Below are positions 54,618-63,905 of a stretch of 64,000 bases of DNA, one piece after another. The stretch comes from JANXUC01 sp964619065. Lineage in GTDB: Bacteria; Acidobacteriota; Terriglobia; Terriglobales; Acidobacteriaceae. Location: positions 62,001 through 126,000 of the forward strand of contig CAZUCC010000001.1 of assembly GCA_964619065.1 (NCBI GenBank). Direction: 5' to 3'. The notes beneath the pieces were generated by a model. That model ran no database searches. It was given only the letters and a program-made list of their open reading frames with translations, and was not told the DNA's origin. Position numbers and translations under genes: made by a program. Position 1 is the stretch's first letter; each line of letters starts with the position of its first letter.

Positions 54618-55020
54618 GTCTTGATTGCAGGGAAAACAAAGGCCGGGAAGTTGCGCATGTTCGAATCGACGATTCCTTTGAGTTCGAGAACGGATTTGCA
54701 CTTTGGAACGATCCTTGATGAATGGCTTTTCTACTAGGGAAATTCGATACACCTCTCATGAGCAATGGGGCCAGGGGCGCGAGCGCACGTAGGGGTCGGA
54801 TCGTGCGAAGACTCAAGTTGGCGACTTGTGCGGTCTTTTGAAGGCGCTACCTTTGGTGAAGGATGTTGGCCAGGACGGCGGAAGGGTTGCTCAGAAACAA
54901 AGGCTTGACAGGCGAGGCTGGTTCGGATAAACGTTGTCAAGTTATTCGCACAAATGTTCGATAAACGCACAAAAAGGTCGGGGTTGAACGTGCCGCCAAG
55001 TCGTGGCACAAGGAGGCAGT

Positions 55021-58000
55021 GTGGGTCGCATTCAAAGAACAGGTTGTACTGCGCGTAATTCTATAGGAATACTGGCATTGGTGGTATTGCTGCTGTCACT
55101 TCCAGTTTTCGCGCAACTGCCGACGGGCACCATTCTTGGCGTTGTAAAAGACCAGACCGGTGCGATGCTGTCGAATTCCACGGTAACGATTATCAACACG
55201 GACACGGGCCGAACCCAGACCGTGACAACTGGGGACGACGGATCCTATCGTGCGCCCGCGCTGCCTGTAGGAAACTATGAAGTCAAAGCCGAGCACGGCG
55301 GCTTTAAAACTCAAACGCAGCAGGGACTCGTCTTGCAAGTGACCCAGGAAATGGTGGTCACGATGACACTGCAGACAGGCGAGGCGACCGAGGTCGTCAC
55401 GGTCACTTCCGAAGCGCCTTTGGTGAATACGACGAACAGTTCGCTGGGTGGTCTGGTGAACGAGCAGTCGATGTCGGATTTACCGTTGAATGGCCGCAAC
55501 TACGTGGATTTGGCGTTGCTCCAACCGGGCATCGCGCACTCCGCCGAGGCGGGAACCATCTCCAGCCGCACCACGGGTGTCTGGTTCAGCAGCAATGGCG
55601 CACCCCCGCGTTCCAATCACATCCTGCTGGATGGAGCCGTTCTCAACAATGCGGAAGGCGCCATTTCCGGCTCGATCGGCGGAAACACGCTGGGAGTCGA
55701 TGGCATTCGTGAATACCAGGTGATCACGAGCATGTTCAGCGCCGAGTATGGCTTGACCATGGGCAGCCAGGTGGCGATGGTTAGCAAGAATGGCACGAAC
55801 AAACTCCACGGTGACATATTTGAATACCTGCGGAATGACAGGCTTGATGCGAGAAACTACTTTGACAGTGCGGCCACGTCGGGTGGACGGCGGCTGCCCC
55901 CCTACAAAAGGAACAACTTTGGAGGATCCATCGGGGGCCCCCTGGTTAAAGACAAGACGTTCTTCCATCTTTCCTATGAAGGCCTGCGGGAAAACCTGGG
56001 ACTCTCGCCGGTGGATAACGTGTTCGATCAGAGCTGCTACGATTCCGCGCACGTTCTGCTGGGAACGAACGGATCCAATGGTGGCACCAACCCTTGCGCC
56101 GTTGGCCCGTTCAATCCGACTGGCGACGTCGATCCCAACGTTATGCCCCTGGCCAACCTATATCCCTACCCCAACGTAGGTACGCACCAGTTCTCCTTCA
56201 AAGCCGCTTCGATCAGCAAGGAAGATTTCGGGCAGGCGCGGCTGGATCAGAACTTCTCGGACAAAGACTCCGCTTTCGTCCGTTTCACAACGGATAGGTA
56301 TGACTCCACCACCGACGGAAATTACCCCCTGTACAAGATCCTGCAGAACGGGTGGAATCATTTCCTTACAATTTCCGAGAGTCACATCTTCGCCTCGGCT
56401 CTAGTGAACTCTGCTCGACTTTCCTATAGCCGGGTGCCATTTTCCATCAATAAGGTCGCCATCAATCCTCCGGGAGTGGACCTGACCGATGCGGCACACT
56501 CTTTTGTGAATGGCCTTCCGACCGGCGGAATTATCATCTTCCGGAACGGGTTCCCCAGCGAAATGGGTCCGACGGGAGGAAACAACCGAACGGAGATTCA
56601 GAACGTTTTCACCGGCAGCGATGACATGTACTACACCAAGGGCCGGCATGCCTTGAAATTCGGCGTGCTGTTCAACCGGTTTGGGTTGGACTTTACGGCG
56701 GGGAGCCAAGCAACCAACAGCACGGCTGGGGAAGTGGCGTTTGGGAACAATGCGGGATTCTTGAGCGGAACCTACATTAACTATGACGCCGTAGAGTTGC
56801 CCCCGGGTACGAATCAGTCCTTTACGTTCAACACGCTTGGCTTTTATGTGCAGGATGACATTCGGGTGAGCTCCCGCTTTACCTTTAATGCCGGATTGCG
56901 CTACGAGTTCAACACGACTCCGCACGAGAGAAACGGGAAGGAGTACCGGATTCTCGACGTCAACACTTTTGATCCCGTCACCGGGGCCTCGAAAGGCGCC
57001 GTGATGCAAAACAATTCTCTGAAGAATTTCAGCCCGAGACTCGGATTCGCCTATGATCCGTTTGGGAATGGCAAGACGGCGATCCGCAGTGGATTCGGGA
57101 TTTACTACGATGTGGGCAATATTGGCACGGCTCTGTCGCAGTACGGCTACTCGATCCCGCCATTGTCCACGTTTAGCTTAGTCAACAATTTCACGCCAAC
57201 TTCGCCGGCGTTCTCGGTTCCTTTCACGTTCCCAGTACCGCCTTCTCTGCATACTCTCGACTACCACGCCAAGCAGCCACGCCTGGCGCAATACAACCTC
57301 ACTTTGGAGCAACAATTGCCAGGGAATCTGGCGCTCACGGCCAGCTATGTAGGCTCACGCGGAATCAATCTGTTCACCGTTCGGGAACAGAATCCGAATA
57401 TCCCTGCAGGGTTTGTCAACGGTGTACCGTTCTGGGCTTCCGATCCCGCCGATCCTAGTCTCGTGCGCTTCAACCCAAACATTGTCACCGCGACGATGGT
57501 CACGGCCAACGGGAAATCCTGGTACAACGCTCTGCAGATCGGCGTCAACAAGAGGTTTAGTCACGGCTTGCAAGCGCAGGTCTCGTACACCTGGAGCAAG
57601 AGCTTGGACACCACGGAAGCGCAGGCGTACGTATTTGACTGCTTCCAGGCAACGGGCAGTTCCCAGGGAGTTCAGCCTTTTGGCGGCAACGTGGATAAGG
57701 GGCCGAGTTGCTTCGACCTGCCCCAAAATCTGCGGATGAATTTCGTGTACCACTTCCCTACGCTGAAGTCGAACAACGCGTTTGTGTCTAAGCTAGCGAG
57801 CGGCTGGTGGTTGGGAAGCATCGTTTCGATCCAGTCGGGATATCCTTTCAGCCCGCTTACAGCCGGTCTGTTCTCCAACAGCGGAGTCTATGCTGATGAC
57901 CAGGGTGATCGGCCCAATCGTGTAACCAAGGCCAACCTTGCCGGTGCGCTGGCCGTGAATCCCAACGCGGTGTTGTACGATCACAATACCGTCATCATTG

Positions 58001-58386
58001 GAGATATCCATCACTGGTTCAACGAGAACATGTTCACGCTGGTGGGGCCAACGCAGACCGTACCATGCGATGACATCGTTGCCCCGAACTGTTCGTTCGG
58101 TCACTTTGGTGACGCTGGCCGCGACATCTTACGTGGACCACATTTGAGGAATTGGGATCTCTCTATCAATAAAGACACGAAGCTCGGTTTCCTGGGCGAA
58201 GGCGGTTCTCTCCAGTTTCGCGCGGAGATTTTCAACATCATGAACCACGCGAATTTTGCCCTGCCGAGTAATAATTATGTTTACGATGCGGCGGTCACGA
58301 ATGAATTGCCGAATCCACCGGGCGACATCATTGCAACCCAGTCGAAGTCGCGGCAGATTCAAGTGGCTCTGAAGATTATCTTCTGA
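55021..58386 (+). CDS. Oar-type TonB-dependent receptor
   Basis: A 1121-residue outer-membrane receptor. A signal peptide (LALVVLLLSLPVFAQ) is followed by a carboxypeptidase-regulatory-like domain (about 36-115, TGTILGVVKDQTGAMLSNS), a plug beginning DLPLNGRNYVDLALLQPG, and a 22-stranded-type barrel rich in aromatic strand ends, closing VALKIIF. Acidobacteria have many such receptors, often for plant or microbial carbohydrates; the ligand is unknown. GTG 55021 is chosen because AGGAGG at 55011-55016 precedes it; an in-frame GTG at 55003 lies upstream of that site. A terminator follows at 58439. Confidence 0.93.
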   Translation: MGRIQRTGCTARNSIGILALVVLLLSLPVFAQLPTGTILGVVKDQTGAMLSNSTVTIINTDTGRTQTVTTGDDGSYRAPALPVGNYEVKAEHGGFKTQTQQGLVLQVTQEMVVTMTLQTGEATEVVTVTSEAPLVNTTNSSLGGLVNEQSMSDLPLNGRNYVDLALLQPGIAHSAEAGTISSRTTGVWFSSNGAPPRSNHILLDGAVLNNAEGAISGSIGGNTLGVDGIREYQVITSMFSAEYGLTMGSQVAMVSKNGTNKLHGDIFEYLRNDRLDARNYFDSAATSGGRRLPPYKRNNFGGSIGGPLVKDKTFFHLSYEGLRENLGLSPVDNVFDQSCYDSAHVLLGTNGSNGGTNPCAVGPFNPTGDVDPNVMPLANLYPYPNVGTHQFSFKAASISKEDFGQARLDQNFSDKDSAFVRFTTDRYDSTTDGNYPLYKILQNGWNHFLTISESHIFASALVNSARLSYSRVPFSINKVAINPPGVDLTDAAHSFVNGLPTGGIIIFRNGFPSEMGPTGGNNRTEIQNVFTGSDDMYYTKGRHALKFGVLFNRFGLDFTAGSQATNSTAGEVAFGNNAGFLSGTYINYDAVELPPGTNQSFTFNTLGFYVQDDIRVSSRFTFNAGLRYEFNTTPHERNGKEYRILDVNTFDPVTGASKGAVMQNNSLKNFSPRLGFAYDPFGNGKTAIRSGFGIYYDVGNIGTALSQYGYSIPPLSTFSLVNNFTPTSPAFSVPFTFPVPPSLHTLDYHAKQPRLAQYNLTLEQQLPGNLALTASYVGSRGINLFTVREQNPNIPAGFVNGVPFWASDPADPSLVRFNPNIVTATMVTANGKSWYNALQIGVNKRFSHGLQAQVSYTWSKSLDTTEAQAYVFDCFQATGSSQGVQPFGGNVDKGPSCFDLPQNLRMNFVYHFPTLKSNNAFVSKLASGWWLGSIVSIQSGYPFSPLTAGLFSNSGVYADDQGDRPNRVTKANLAGALAVNPNAVLYDHNTVIIGDIHHWFNENMFTLVGPTQTVPCDDIVAPNCSFGHFGDAGRDILRGPHLRNWDLSINKDTKLGFLGEGGSLQFRAEIFNIMNHANFALPSNNYVYDAAVTNELPNPPGDIIATQSKSRQIQVALKIIF

Positions 58387-58438
58387 GAAACCCGGGTGAC
58401 CTGCTGAATACTTAGACAGATCGTTAACGGGCTGCCGG

Positions 58439-58479
58439 GCCCTGCGGAGGCCGAAAGCCGCCGCAGGGCTTTTGTTTTT
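58439..58479 (+). terminator. Intrinsic terminator after the TonB receptor gene
   Basis: The stem GCCCTGCGG/CCGCAGGGC (58439-58447/58461-58469), with an inner GGC/GCC pair, is followed by TTTTGTTTTT. It separates the receptor from the dehydrogenase genes. Confidence 0.88.
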
Positions 58480-58551
58480 CGCTGTCACGGCGATGCGCTC
58501 TTGATTCGCCAAAAATCCGCCCGAGCAGGGCGTGACATGGAAGGACAGAGC

Positions 58552-59127
58552 ATGGACGGTCCTAACTTCGTCAAGATCGAACGCCGAGCATTCCTAAAGG
58601 GCGCCGCTCTCAGCGCTCTGGTATTTACCGTGGGCGGAACGGAGGTTCTACTTACTCCCGGTGAAGCTCGCGCACAGGGAGTTCCTCTGAAGGTGCTCAC
58701 CGCGGATGAGAGTGCCGCTCTGGAGGCGCTCGGCGACACCTTATTGCCGGGGGCCAAACATGCCGGCATTGCACATTACGTCGACTTGCAACTCAGCGTC
58801 GATCCTGGAGACTGCCTGCTCGTTGCGCGTACCGTGGGCGTGATGCCACCCTACGCGGATTTCTATCGCGGCGGCCTTGCGGCACTGGACCAGGCATCTG
58901 GGAAGCTGCATCAAGTTAAATTCGCCGCTCTCACCCCGGAACAGCGCCATGAATTCGTAGGCCAAATGCGCGAGAAAAATCCCGACGGCTGGAATGGTCC
59001 GCCCGCGCCGTTCTTTTACTTCCTCACGCGCAGTGATGCCGTCGACGTCTACTACGGGACAGTGGAAGGCTTCGAACGGCTGGGTGTCCCCTACATGCCA
59101 CACATCTTGCCCGAGAGGAAGTGGTAG
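58552..59127 (+). CDS. Gluconate 2-dehydrogenase subunit 3-like protein (Tat signal)
   Basis: A 191-residue small subunit. It opens with a twin-arginine-like signal (ERRAFLKGAALSALVF) and then has the subunit-3 pattern LTADESAALEALGDTLLPG and GGLAALDQAS. In membrane-bound sugar and alcohol dehydrogenases such a subunit escorts the flavoprotein through the Tat pathway. AAGGA about 7 nt before ATG 58552 sets the start, though 58537 is possible. The flavoprotein gene follows with a 2-nt gap. No cytochrome c subunit gene is present. Confidence 0.85.
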   Translation: MDGPNFVKIERRAFLKGAALSALVFTVGGTEVLLTPGEARAQGVPLKVLTADESAALEALGDTLLPGAKHAGIAHYVDLQLSVDPGDCLLVARTVGVMPPYADFYRGGLAALDQASGKLHQVKFAALTPEQRHEFVGQMREKNPDGWNGPPAPFFYFLTRSDAVDVYYGTVEGFERLGVPYMPHILPERKW

Positions 59128-59129
59128 CG

Positions 59130-60701
59130 ATGGCCGATGCAAAAGTCGATGCCGTAATCGTCGGAGGCGGGGCGTCTGGGATCCTGCTGGCCGCACAACT
59201 CAGCGAAGCGGGGAAAAAGGTTGTAATTCTGGAACAAGGTCCAGCGTTTCAGTTGAACGATATGGTGAGTTCGGACCTGTGGGGACGCCGCCTCAAATGG
59301 GGCGGGCCACCCGTAATCTCCGAGGGGCCCAACCCGCTGGGATACAACTTCAGTTCCGGCTGGGGTGTGGGGGGCGCCACACTGCATCATTTCGGTACCT
59401 GGCTGCGGCTGCACCCGGAAGATTTCCGCATGAAGTCGCAGACCGGACACGGCCTCGACTGGCCCATCTCGTATGACGAGTTGCGGCCGTACTATGACCG
59501 GATTCAAAAGGAAGTCGGCATCTCCGGAGATCACAAAGCTGAGTCCTGGAGGCCCGCCGGTGACCCCTATCCCATGCCGCCGTTGATGTCCTTCCGCCAT
59601 GCCGACCGCCTGGCTGAAGGATTCGAGAAGCTCGGCATCCACACCGCTCCCTGCCCGGCTGCGATTAACAGCGTGAAATACAATGGCCGCCGTCCCTGCA
59701 TCTACGACGGCTGGTGCAACGCGGGCTGCCCGATCGGGGCGCTAGGCAATCCTCTGGTGACGTACCTGCCAAGGGCGGTAAAGGCCGGCGCTGAGGTCCG
59801 CAGCCGATGCAGCGTGACACGTGTGCTGACGAACCCGAAAGGCGACCGCGCCACCGGGGTCGAATATTATGATGCCAAGAAACAGCGCCAAGAGCTCCTC
59901 GCAGATGTGGTGATTCTGGCGGCCTTCGCAGCGCACAACCCGCGCATTCTCTTCAATTCCAGGACGGACAAGCATCCCGACGGTTTGGCGAATTCGAGCG
60001 GCGCGGTGGGACGTTACATCATGTCGCACCACATGGCGACGTTTTGGGCATTGTTCGATGAAGACATCGAAAACCACATGGGGTTATCCGGGGCTCTCAA
60101 GATTTCACAGGACGACTACCCGAAGAACGGCCGCAAGGAAGCCTTCGGCAGCTTCATGTGGCTGATCGGCGTTTCCCAAAAGCCGAATGACATCCTGGGT
60201 TCCGCCAATGCGAAGCTGAACTTATTCGGCGCTGAGCTCCACAACTTCATGAAAAAGGCGGCGCGAGGCCTGGCGAAAATCCAGACCCAAGGTGAAGAAG
60301 CACCGAATCCAGAAAACCGCGTGGTCCTTGCCGACCGCAAAGACGAGTTTGGTTTTCCATTAGCACGCATTGTCCACTCCATGGACGAGGAGTCTACCAA
60401 GCTTTTCCAGCACGAAGTCGGGATGGGTCTACGCGTTCTGAAAGCCACACGCGCAAAAGAATCCTGGGCGAAACCCACACCGGACTTTGCGCACATCTGC
60501 GGCGGGACCGTGATGGGTAAGACAGCAGCCGATTCGGTCACCGACAGCTACGGCCGCACCCACGACATCGCGAATCTATTCCTGGCCGGCACGGGACTCT
60601 ATCCCACGGAAGGCGCTGTGAACCCAACCTACACGCTGCACGCGGTCACGCTGCGCTCCGGCGAATACATCACAGAACACTGGGGTAGTATTACCGCTTG
60701 A
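59130..60701 (+). CDS. GMC-family FAD-dependent oxidoreductase
   Basis: A 523-residue flavoprotein with the FAD motif VIVGGGASGILLAAQLSEAG at the N-terminus, a GGATLHHFGTW segment, a Cys-rich GWCNAGCPIGALG loop and the C-terminal NPTYTLHAVTLRSG, where the conserved His/Asn pair for substrate oxidation is expected. It matches gluconate, glucose or fructose dehydrogenase large subunits. It has no signal of its own, fitting hitch-hiker Tat export with the small subunit. The substrate is uncertain. ATG 59130 is preferred over GTG 59121. Confidence 0.88.
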   Translation: MADAKVDAVIVGGGASGILLAAQLSEAGKKVVILEQGPAFQLNDMVSSDLWGRRLKWGGPPVISEGPNPLGYNFSSGWGVGGATLHHFGTWLRLHPEDFRMKSQTGHGLDWPISYDELRPYYDRIQKEVGISGDHKAESWRPAGDPYPMPPLMSFRHADRLAEGFEKLGIHTAPCPAAINSVKYNGRRPCIYDGWCNAGCPIGALGNPLVTYLPRAVKAGAEVRSRCSVTRVLTNPKGDRATGVEYYDAKKQRQELLADVVILAAFAAHNPRILFNSRTDKHPDGLANSSGAVGRYIMSHHMATFWALFDEDIENHMGLSGALKISQDDYPKNGRKEAFGSFMWLIGVSQKPNDILGSANAKLNLFGAELHNFMKKAARGLAKIQTQGEEAPNPENRVVLADRKDEFGFPLARIVHSMDEESTKLFQHEVGMGLRVLKATRAKESWAKPTPDFAHICGGTVMGKTAADSVTDSYGRTHDIANLFLAGTGLYPTEGAVNPTYTLHAVTLRSGEYITEHWGSITA

Positions 60702-60754
60702 ATATTTCGCCGCAACTGGAACCTATCTCGAACTTTCTTGAGGAGAAACAAAAC

Positions 60755-61246
60755 ATGTCCCCGCAATCCGTTATGAGGATGATGATCATCTTGATGTTCG
60801 TGCCTTGCATTTTGGCTGGCGCGTTGGCCCAGATGCCCAATCCCTATGGCTTGGCCATTCCCGTGGAGAGCGCCAAAAAGGCTGCGGCGGCAGCCGTCGC
60901 AGAAGCAGCAAAAAGCAACTGGGCCGTAGCGGTTGCGATTGTCGACACTGCGGGCAATCTTGTTTACTTCGAGAAGATCGACAACACTCAGACCGGAAGC
61001 GTCAAAGTGGCGATCGACAAGGCCCGCTCGGCGGCGCTGTTCAAGCGACCCACCAAGGTGTTCCAGGATGCTCTCGCGACGGGTGGAGGAGCGCTTCGTT
61101 TGCTTCGCTTGGAAGGGGCAATCCCGATTGAGGGCGGCATTCCGCTGGTGATGGACGGCAAGATTGTCGGCGCAATTGGTGTTTCGGGTGTCATGAGCGA
61201 GCAAGATCAACAGTGCGCCCAAGCCGGCGCGGCTGCATTAAAGTAG
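60755..61246 (+). CDS. GlcG/HbpS-family protein, exported
   Basis: A 163-residue protein with a signal peptide (MIILMFVPCILAGALAQ). A GlcG/HbpS fold follows (AVAIVDTAGNLVYFEKID, KARSAALFKRPTKVF, GGIPLVMDGKIVGAIGVSG). Relatives bind heme or corrinoids, or accompany oxidoreductase genes with unclear roles. GAGGAG upstream of ATG 60755 sets the start. It follows the GMC gene on the same strand (53 nt gap) and could be a heme carrier for that system, which is inference. Confidence 0.85.
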   Translation: MSPQSVMRMMIILMFVPCILAGALAQMPNPYGLAIPVESAKKAAAAAVAEAAKSNWAVAVAIVDTAGNLVYFEKIDNTQTGSVKVAIDKARSAALFKRPTKVFQDALATGGGALRLLRLEGAIPIEGGIPLVMDGKIVGAIGVSGVMSEQDQQCAQAGAAALK

Positions 61247-61280
61247 CGGCTGCGCGAATCCAGGATCTTCCCGCGGCTCG

Positions 61281-62162
61281 TTAGGTCTTTCCGCCTCCGA
61301 GAACGCCTCGCGGAAAAAACAGCAGCACCAGCAGCATGATGGAAAGTGCTGCAATGTTCTTGAAAGGCGCACCCAGAAAAACAATGGCCAATGCTTGCGT
61401 GGCGCCCAGCAAGAGACCCCCGAGCAGTGCGCCGGCTGGGCTGCCGAATCCGCCAATGATGGCGGCAATGAAGCCGCTGATCCCGAACGGCTGGCCCACA
61501 CTGTAGGATGTGTATTGCGTGGGCGTGATGAGGATGCCTGCGACTGCACCCAGCCCGGCGCTGAGAGCAAAGGAAATCGCCACCATGCGGCGCACAGGGA
61601 TACCCAAAAGTGCGGCCGCTTCAGGGTTTTGTGAGCACGCCCGCAAAGCACGGCCGGTGCGCGTCCGAGTGAAGAATAGCCACAGAAGAAAGGCCATAAC
61701 GGCGCAACAACCGAATATCCAGAACGTTTGATAGCTGATGGCAACGCCGCCGAGTTTCAGCGGTCCGCCCGTGGTGAATGAAGGGTAGGTTCTTGGTTGG
61801 TCACCGGCTGTAAGAATGGTGATGCGCTCGACCATCACTTGCCAAGCCAGCGTGCCCAGAATAATTCCATAGATCGGCACCTTACGTTTCGCCATCGGAC
61901 GCACGATCAGCAATTCCAGGCTGACTCCAACCCCCGCCACTAACAGAACCGTGATAGCCGCGGAAAGAACCAGGGGCAGCCCCAACGTGACCAACAATAC
62001 ATAGGAGATCATGCCGCCCAGCATGACGAAAACGCCTTGGGCAAAGTTGACGATTCCGCTGGAATTGTAGATGACACTGAATCCAATGCCGACAAGACCA
62101 TAGATCAGGCCGACGCCGATGCCATTGACCAGGCTTTGCAGCAGGTAGATTGGATCAGGCAT
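61281..62162 (-). CDS. livH: Branched-chain amino-acid ABC transporter permease LivH
   Basis: A 293-residue permease with about eight helices: LLQSLVNGIGVGLIYGLVGIG at the start, the SSGIVNFAQGVFVMLGG signature, and the FGSPAGALLGGLLLGA coupling region. The start overlaps the livG stop by 8 nt. Together with livM, livG and livF it forms a LIV-type importer for branched-chain amino acids or similar amides. No binding-protein gene lies in the window. Confidence 0.93.
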   Translation of the reverse strand: MPDPIYLLQSLVNGIGVGLIYGLVGIGFSVIYNSSGIVNFAQGVFVMLGGMISYVLLVTLGLPLVLSAAITVLLVAGVGVSLELLIVRPMAKRKVPIYGIILGTLAWQVMVERITILTAGDQPRTYPSFTTGGPLKLGGVAISYQTFWIFGCCAVMAFLLWLFFTRTRTGRALRACSQNPEAAALLGIPVRRMVAISFALSAGLGAVAGILITPTQYTSYSVGQPFGISGFIAAIIGGFGSPAGALLGGLLLGATQALAIVFLGAPFKNIAALSIMLLVLLFFPRGVLGGGKT

Positions 62163-62925
62163 CGAGCCCACCTCCGCCCAAGTAAGCCAGGATCACGTCC
62201 TTGTTGGTCTTGACCTGATCGGGTGTGCCCTCAGCGATCTTGCGGCCCGAATCGAGAACTACAATTTTTTGCGCAAGGTTCATCACCAATTCCATATCGT
62301 GTTCAATCAACAGCACGGTCACTCCGGATGTATTGATGCGTTGGATCATGGCGGACAGGGCTGCGGTTTCCTGCGGCGTCAGCCCGGCTGCCGGTTCATC
62401 CAGCAACAGCAGGGTTGGCTTGGAAGCCAGTGCCCGCGCGAGTTCCAGCAAGCGTTGCTGGCCGTAGCTGAGCTGGCTGGCTTTGACAGTCGCCCTGTTT
62501 GCGAGCCCTACGAATTCCAGAATCTCTTCCGTCTCTTTTCTTATGGCCTTTTCCTGCTTACGGATCCAGGGCGGACGTAGCAAGGCAGAAAAGAAACCTC
62601 CACGGCTGCGGAGATGAAATCCAACATGGACATTCTCGGCAACGGTGAGATCACGAAAAAGCTCTACCAACTGATACGTGCGGACGAGTCCGAGCCCGGC
62701 AACTTTATGCTGCTGCATCCCGGTTATATCTTTGCCCTTGAATCGGACCCGGCCTGAAGTGGGCGGATAATATCCTGAAATTAGATTGAAGAGGGTGCTC
62801 TTGCCGGCACCATTCGGGCCGATGAGAGCGAAGATCGCTCCGTCCACCAGATCGAAACTGATGGAATCATTTGCGACGAGTCCGGCAAAGCGCTTGGTCA
62901 GTCGATCGAGTGTGAGCAAGGGCAT
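62155..62925 (-). CDS. livG: Branched-chain amino-acid ABC transporter ATPase LivG
   Basis: A 256-residue ATPase with Walker A GPNGAGKSTLFN, the LivG-type signature LSYGQQRLLELARAL, Walker B LLLLDEPAAGL, and the ISGYYPPTSGRV loop typical of LivG. It lies 8 nt after livM and overlaps livH. Confidence 0.94.
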   Translation of the reverse strand: MPLLTLDRLTKRFAGLVANDSISFDLVDGAIFALIGPNGAGKSTLFNLISGYYPPTSGRVRFKGKDITGMQQHKVAGLGLVRTYQLVELFRDLTVAENVHVGFHLRSRGGFFSALLRPPWIRKQEKAIRKETEEILEFVGLANRATVKASQLSYGQQRLLELARALASKPTLLLLDEPAAGLTPQETAALSAMIQRINTSGVTVLLIEHDMELVMNLAQKIVVLDSGRKIAEGTPDQVKTNKDVILAYLGGGGLDA

Positions 62926-62933
62926 CGTCGGTC

Positions 62934-63905
62934 CTAGAGTAAGGCCTGCCGCCGGCTTGCACGCGTCGCCAGCGCCGCCAAGCCCCGCGGCGCAAAGATG
63001 AGGATCAGGATCAGGGCCCCGCTGTAGAGGAGGTCCTGATACTCCTTAAAGCTACGAAAGACTTCTGGCAGCAGCGCGACAATCACTGCGCCCAGGAGAG
63101 GACCCCAAACTGTGCCGATGCCTCCCAGAAAAATAATGGTGAAGCTCCACAAAACCATCTGCGGACCAAAAACTTCAGGACTGACGAAACCGACAAAATG
63201 GGCCAGCAGCGAGCCGGCAACCGACGCGTAGCCCGCGGCGATGACAAAGGCCGCGATTTTGTATCGTGTTACATTGATGCCCAACGCTCGCGCGGCATCT
63301 TCGCTTCCGGCAATGGCGCTCAACGCGCGTCCAAAGCGCGAATGCTTGAGGCGGACGGAGATCAGTATTCCCACAATCAGCAGTACAACTAAAGCGCTAA
63401 GCTGAGCACGATCGCTGTCGAGTACGAACGACCCTACACCGACCGGCGGTATGCTCGATATCCCCATATAGCCTTGCGTCAGAGAACGCGCCTGCACCGA
63501 GATCTCATAAGAAATAAGACCAAAGGCGAACGTTGTCATGGCGAGATAGTGCCCGCGCAAGCGCAAGGTGGGGTAGCCGATCAGCCAAGCGGCAAGGCAG
63601 GAGACCATCAGCATCGCCAGAAGCGCCGGCAAGGGACTCCATCCATAAGCGGTGCATAGAATCGCGCTGCCATAGCCACCAATAGCAGCAAAAGCGTTTT
63701 GGCCGAAGGAGATTTGGCCAGCGTAACCCATAAAAAAATTAAGACCTGTGACCAGGATTCCGTAAACGGCGGCAAAGCCAAGGACCGTTATTAAATATCC
63801 CCCATTGACGAAGACGTAGACGAGCAGGGCTAGCGCGACGGCGATACCAAGCAGCAACGGGACGATGCTGCGGCGCTTATCCGAAATAGAAGCGGGTGAG
63901 CTCAT
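62934..63905 (-). CDS. livM: Branched-chain amino-acid ABC transporter permease LivM
   Basis: A permease of about 323 residues with nine or so helices and the LivM motifs GLNFFMGYAGQISFGQ and a downstream GGIGTVWGPLLGA. ATG 63905 is listed; an in-frame GTG at 63956 would extend it by 17 residues. In either case it overlaps the 3' end of the upstream livF gene, showing tight coupling. Confidence 0.92.
   Translation of the reverse strand: MSSPASISDKRRSIVPLLLGIAVALALLVYVFVNGGYLITVLGFAAVYGILVTGLNFFMGYAGQISFGQNAFAAIGGYGSAILCTAYGWSPLPALLAMLMVSCLAAWLIGYPTLRLRGHYLAMTTFAFGLISYEISVQARSLTQGYMGISSIPPVGVGSFVLDSDRAQLSALVVLLIVGILISVRLKHSRFGRALSAIAGSEDAARALGINVTRYKIAAFVIAAGYASVAGSLLAHFVGFVSPEVFGPQMVLWSFTIIFLGGIGTVWGPLLGAVIVALLPEVFRSFKEYQDLLYSGALILILIFAPRGLAALATRASRRQALL

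Larger units (their letters stand above)
54369..55020. other. Long intergenic leader of the TonB receptor gene
   Basis: These 652 bases hold no credible gene. They contain a sigma70-type promoter at 54565-54593, an inverted repeat at 54606-54617, and then about 400 nt of apparent untranslated leader ending in the AGGAGG ribosome binding site at 55011-55016. No known riboswitch was recognised in the leader. Confidence 0.6.

Noticed and set aside
55003..55020. Upstream GTG as the TonB receptor start
   Set aside because: The AGGAGG ribosome binding site at 55011-55016 lies after this codon and is correctly spaced for GTG 55021.
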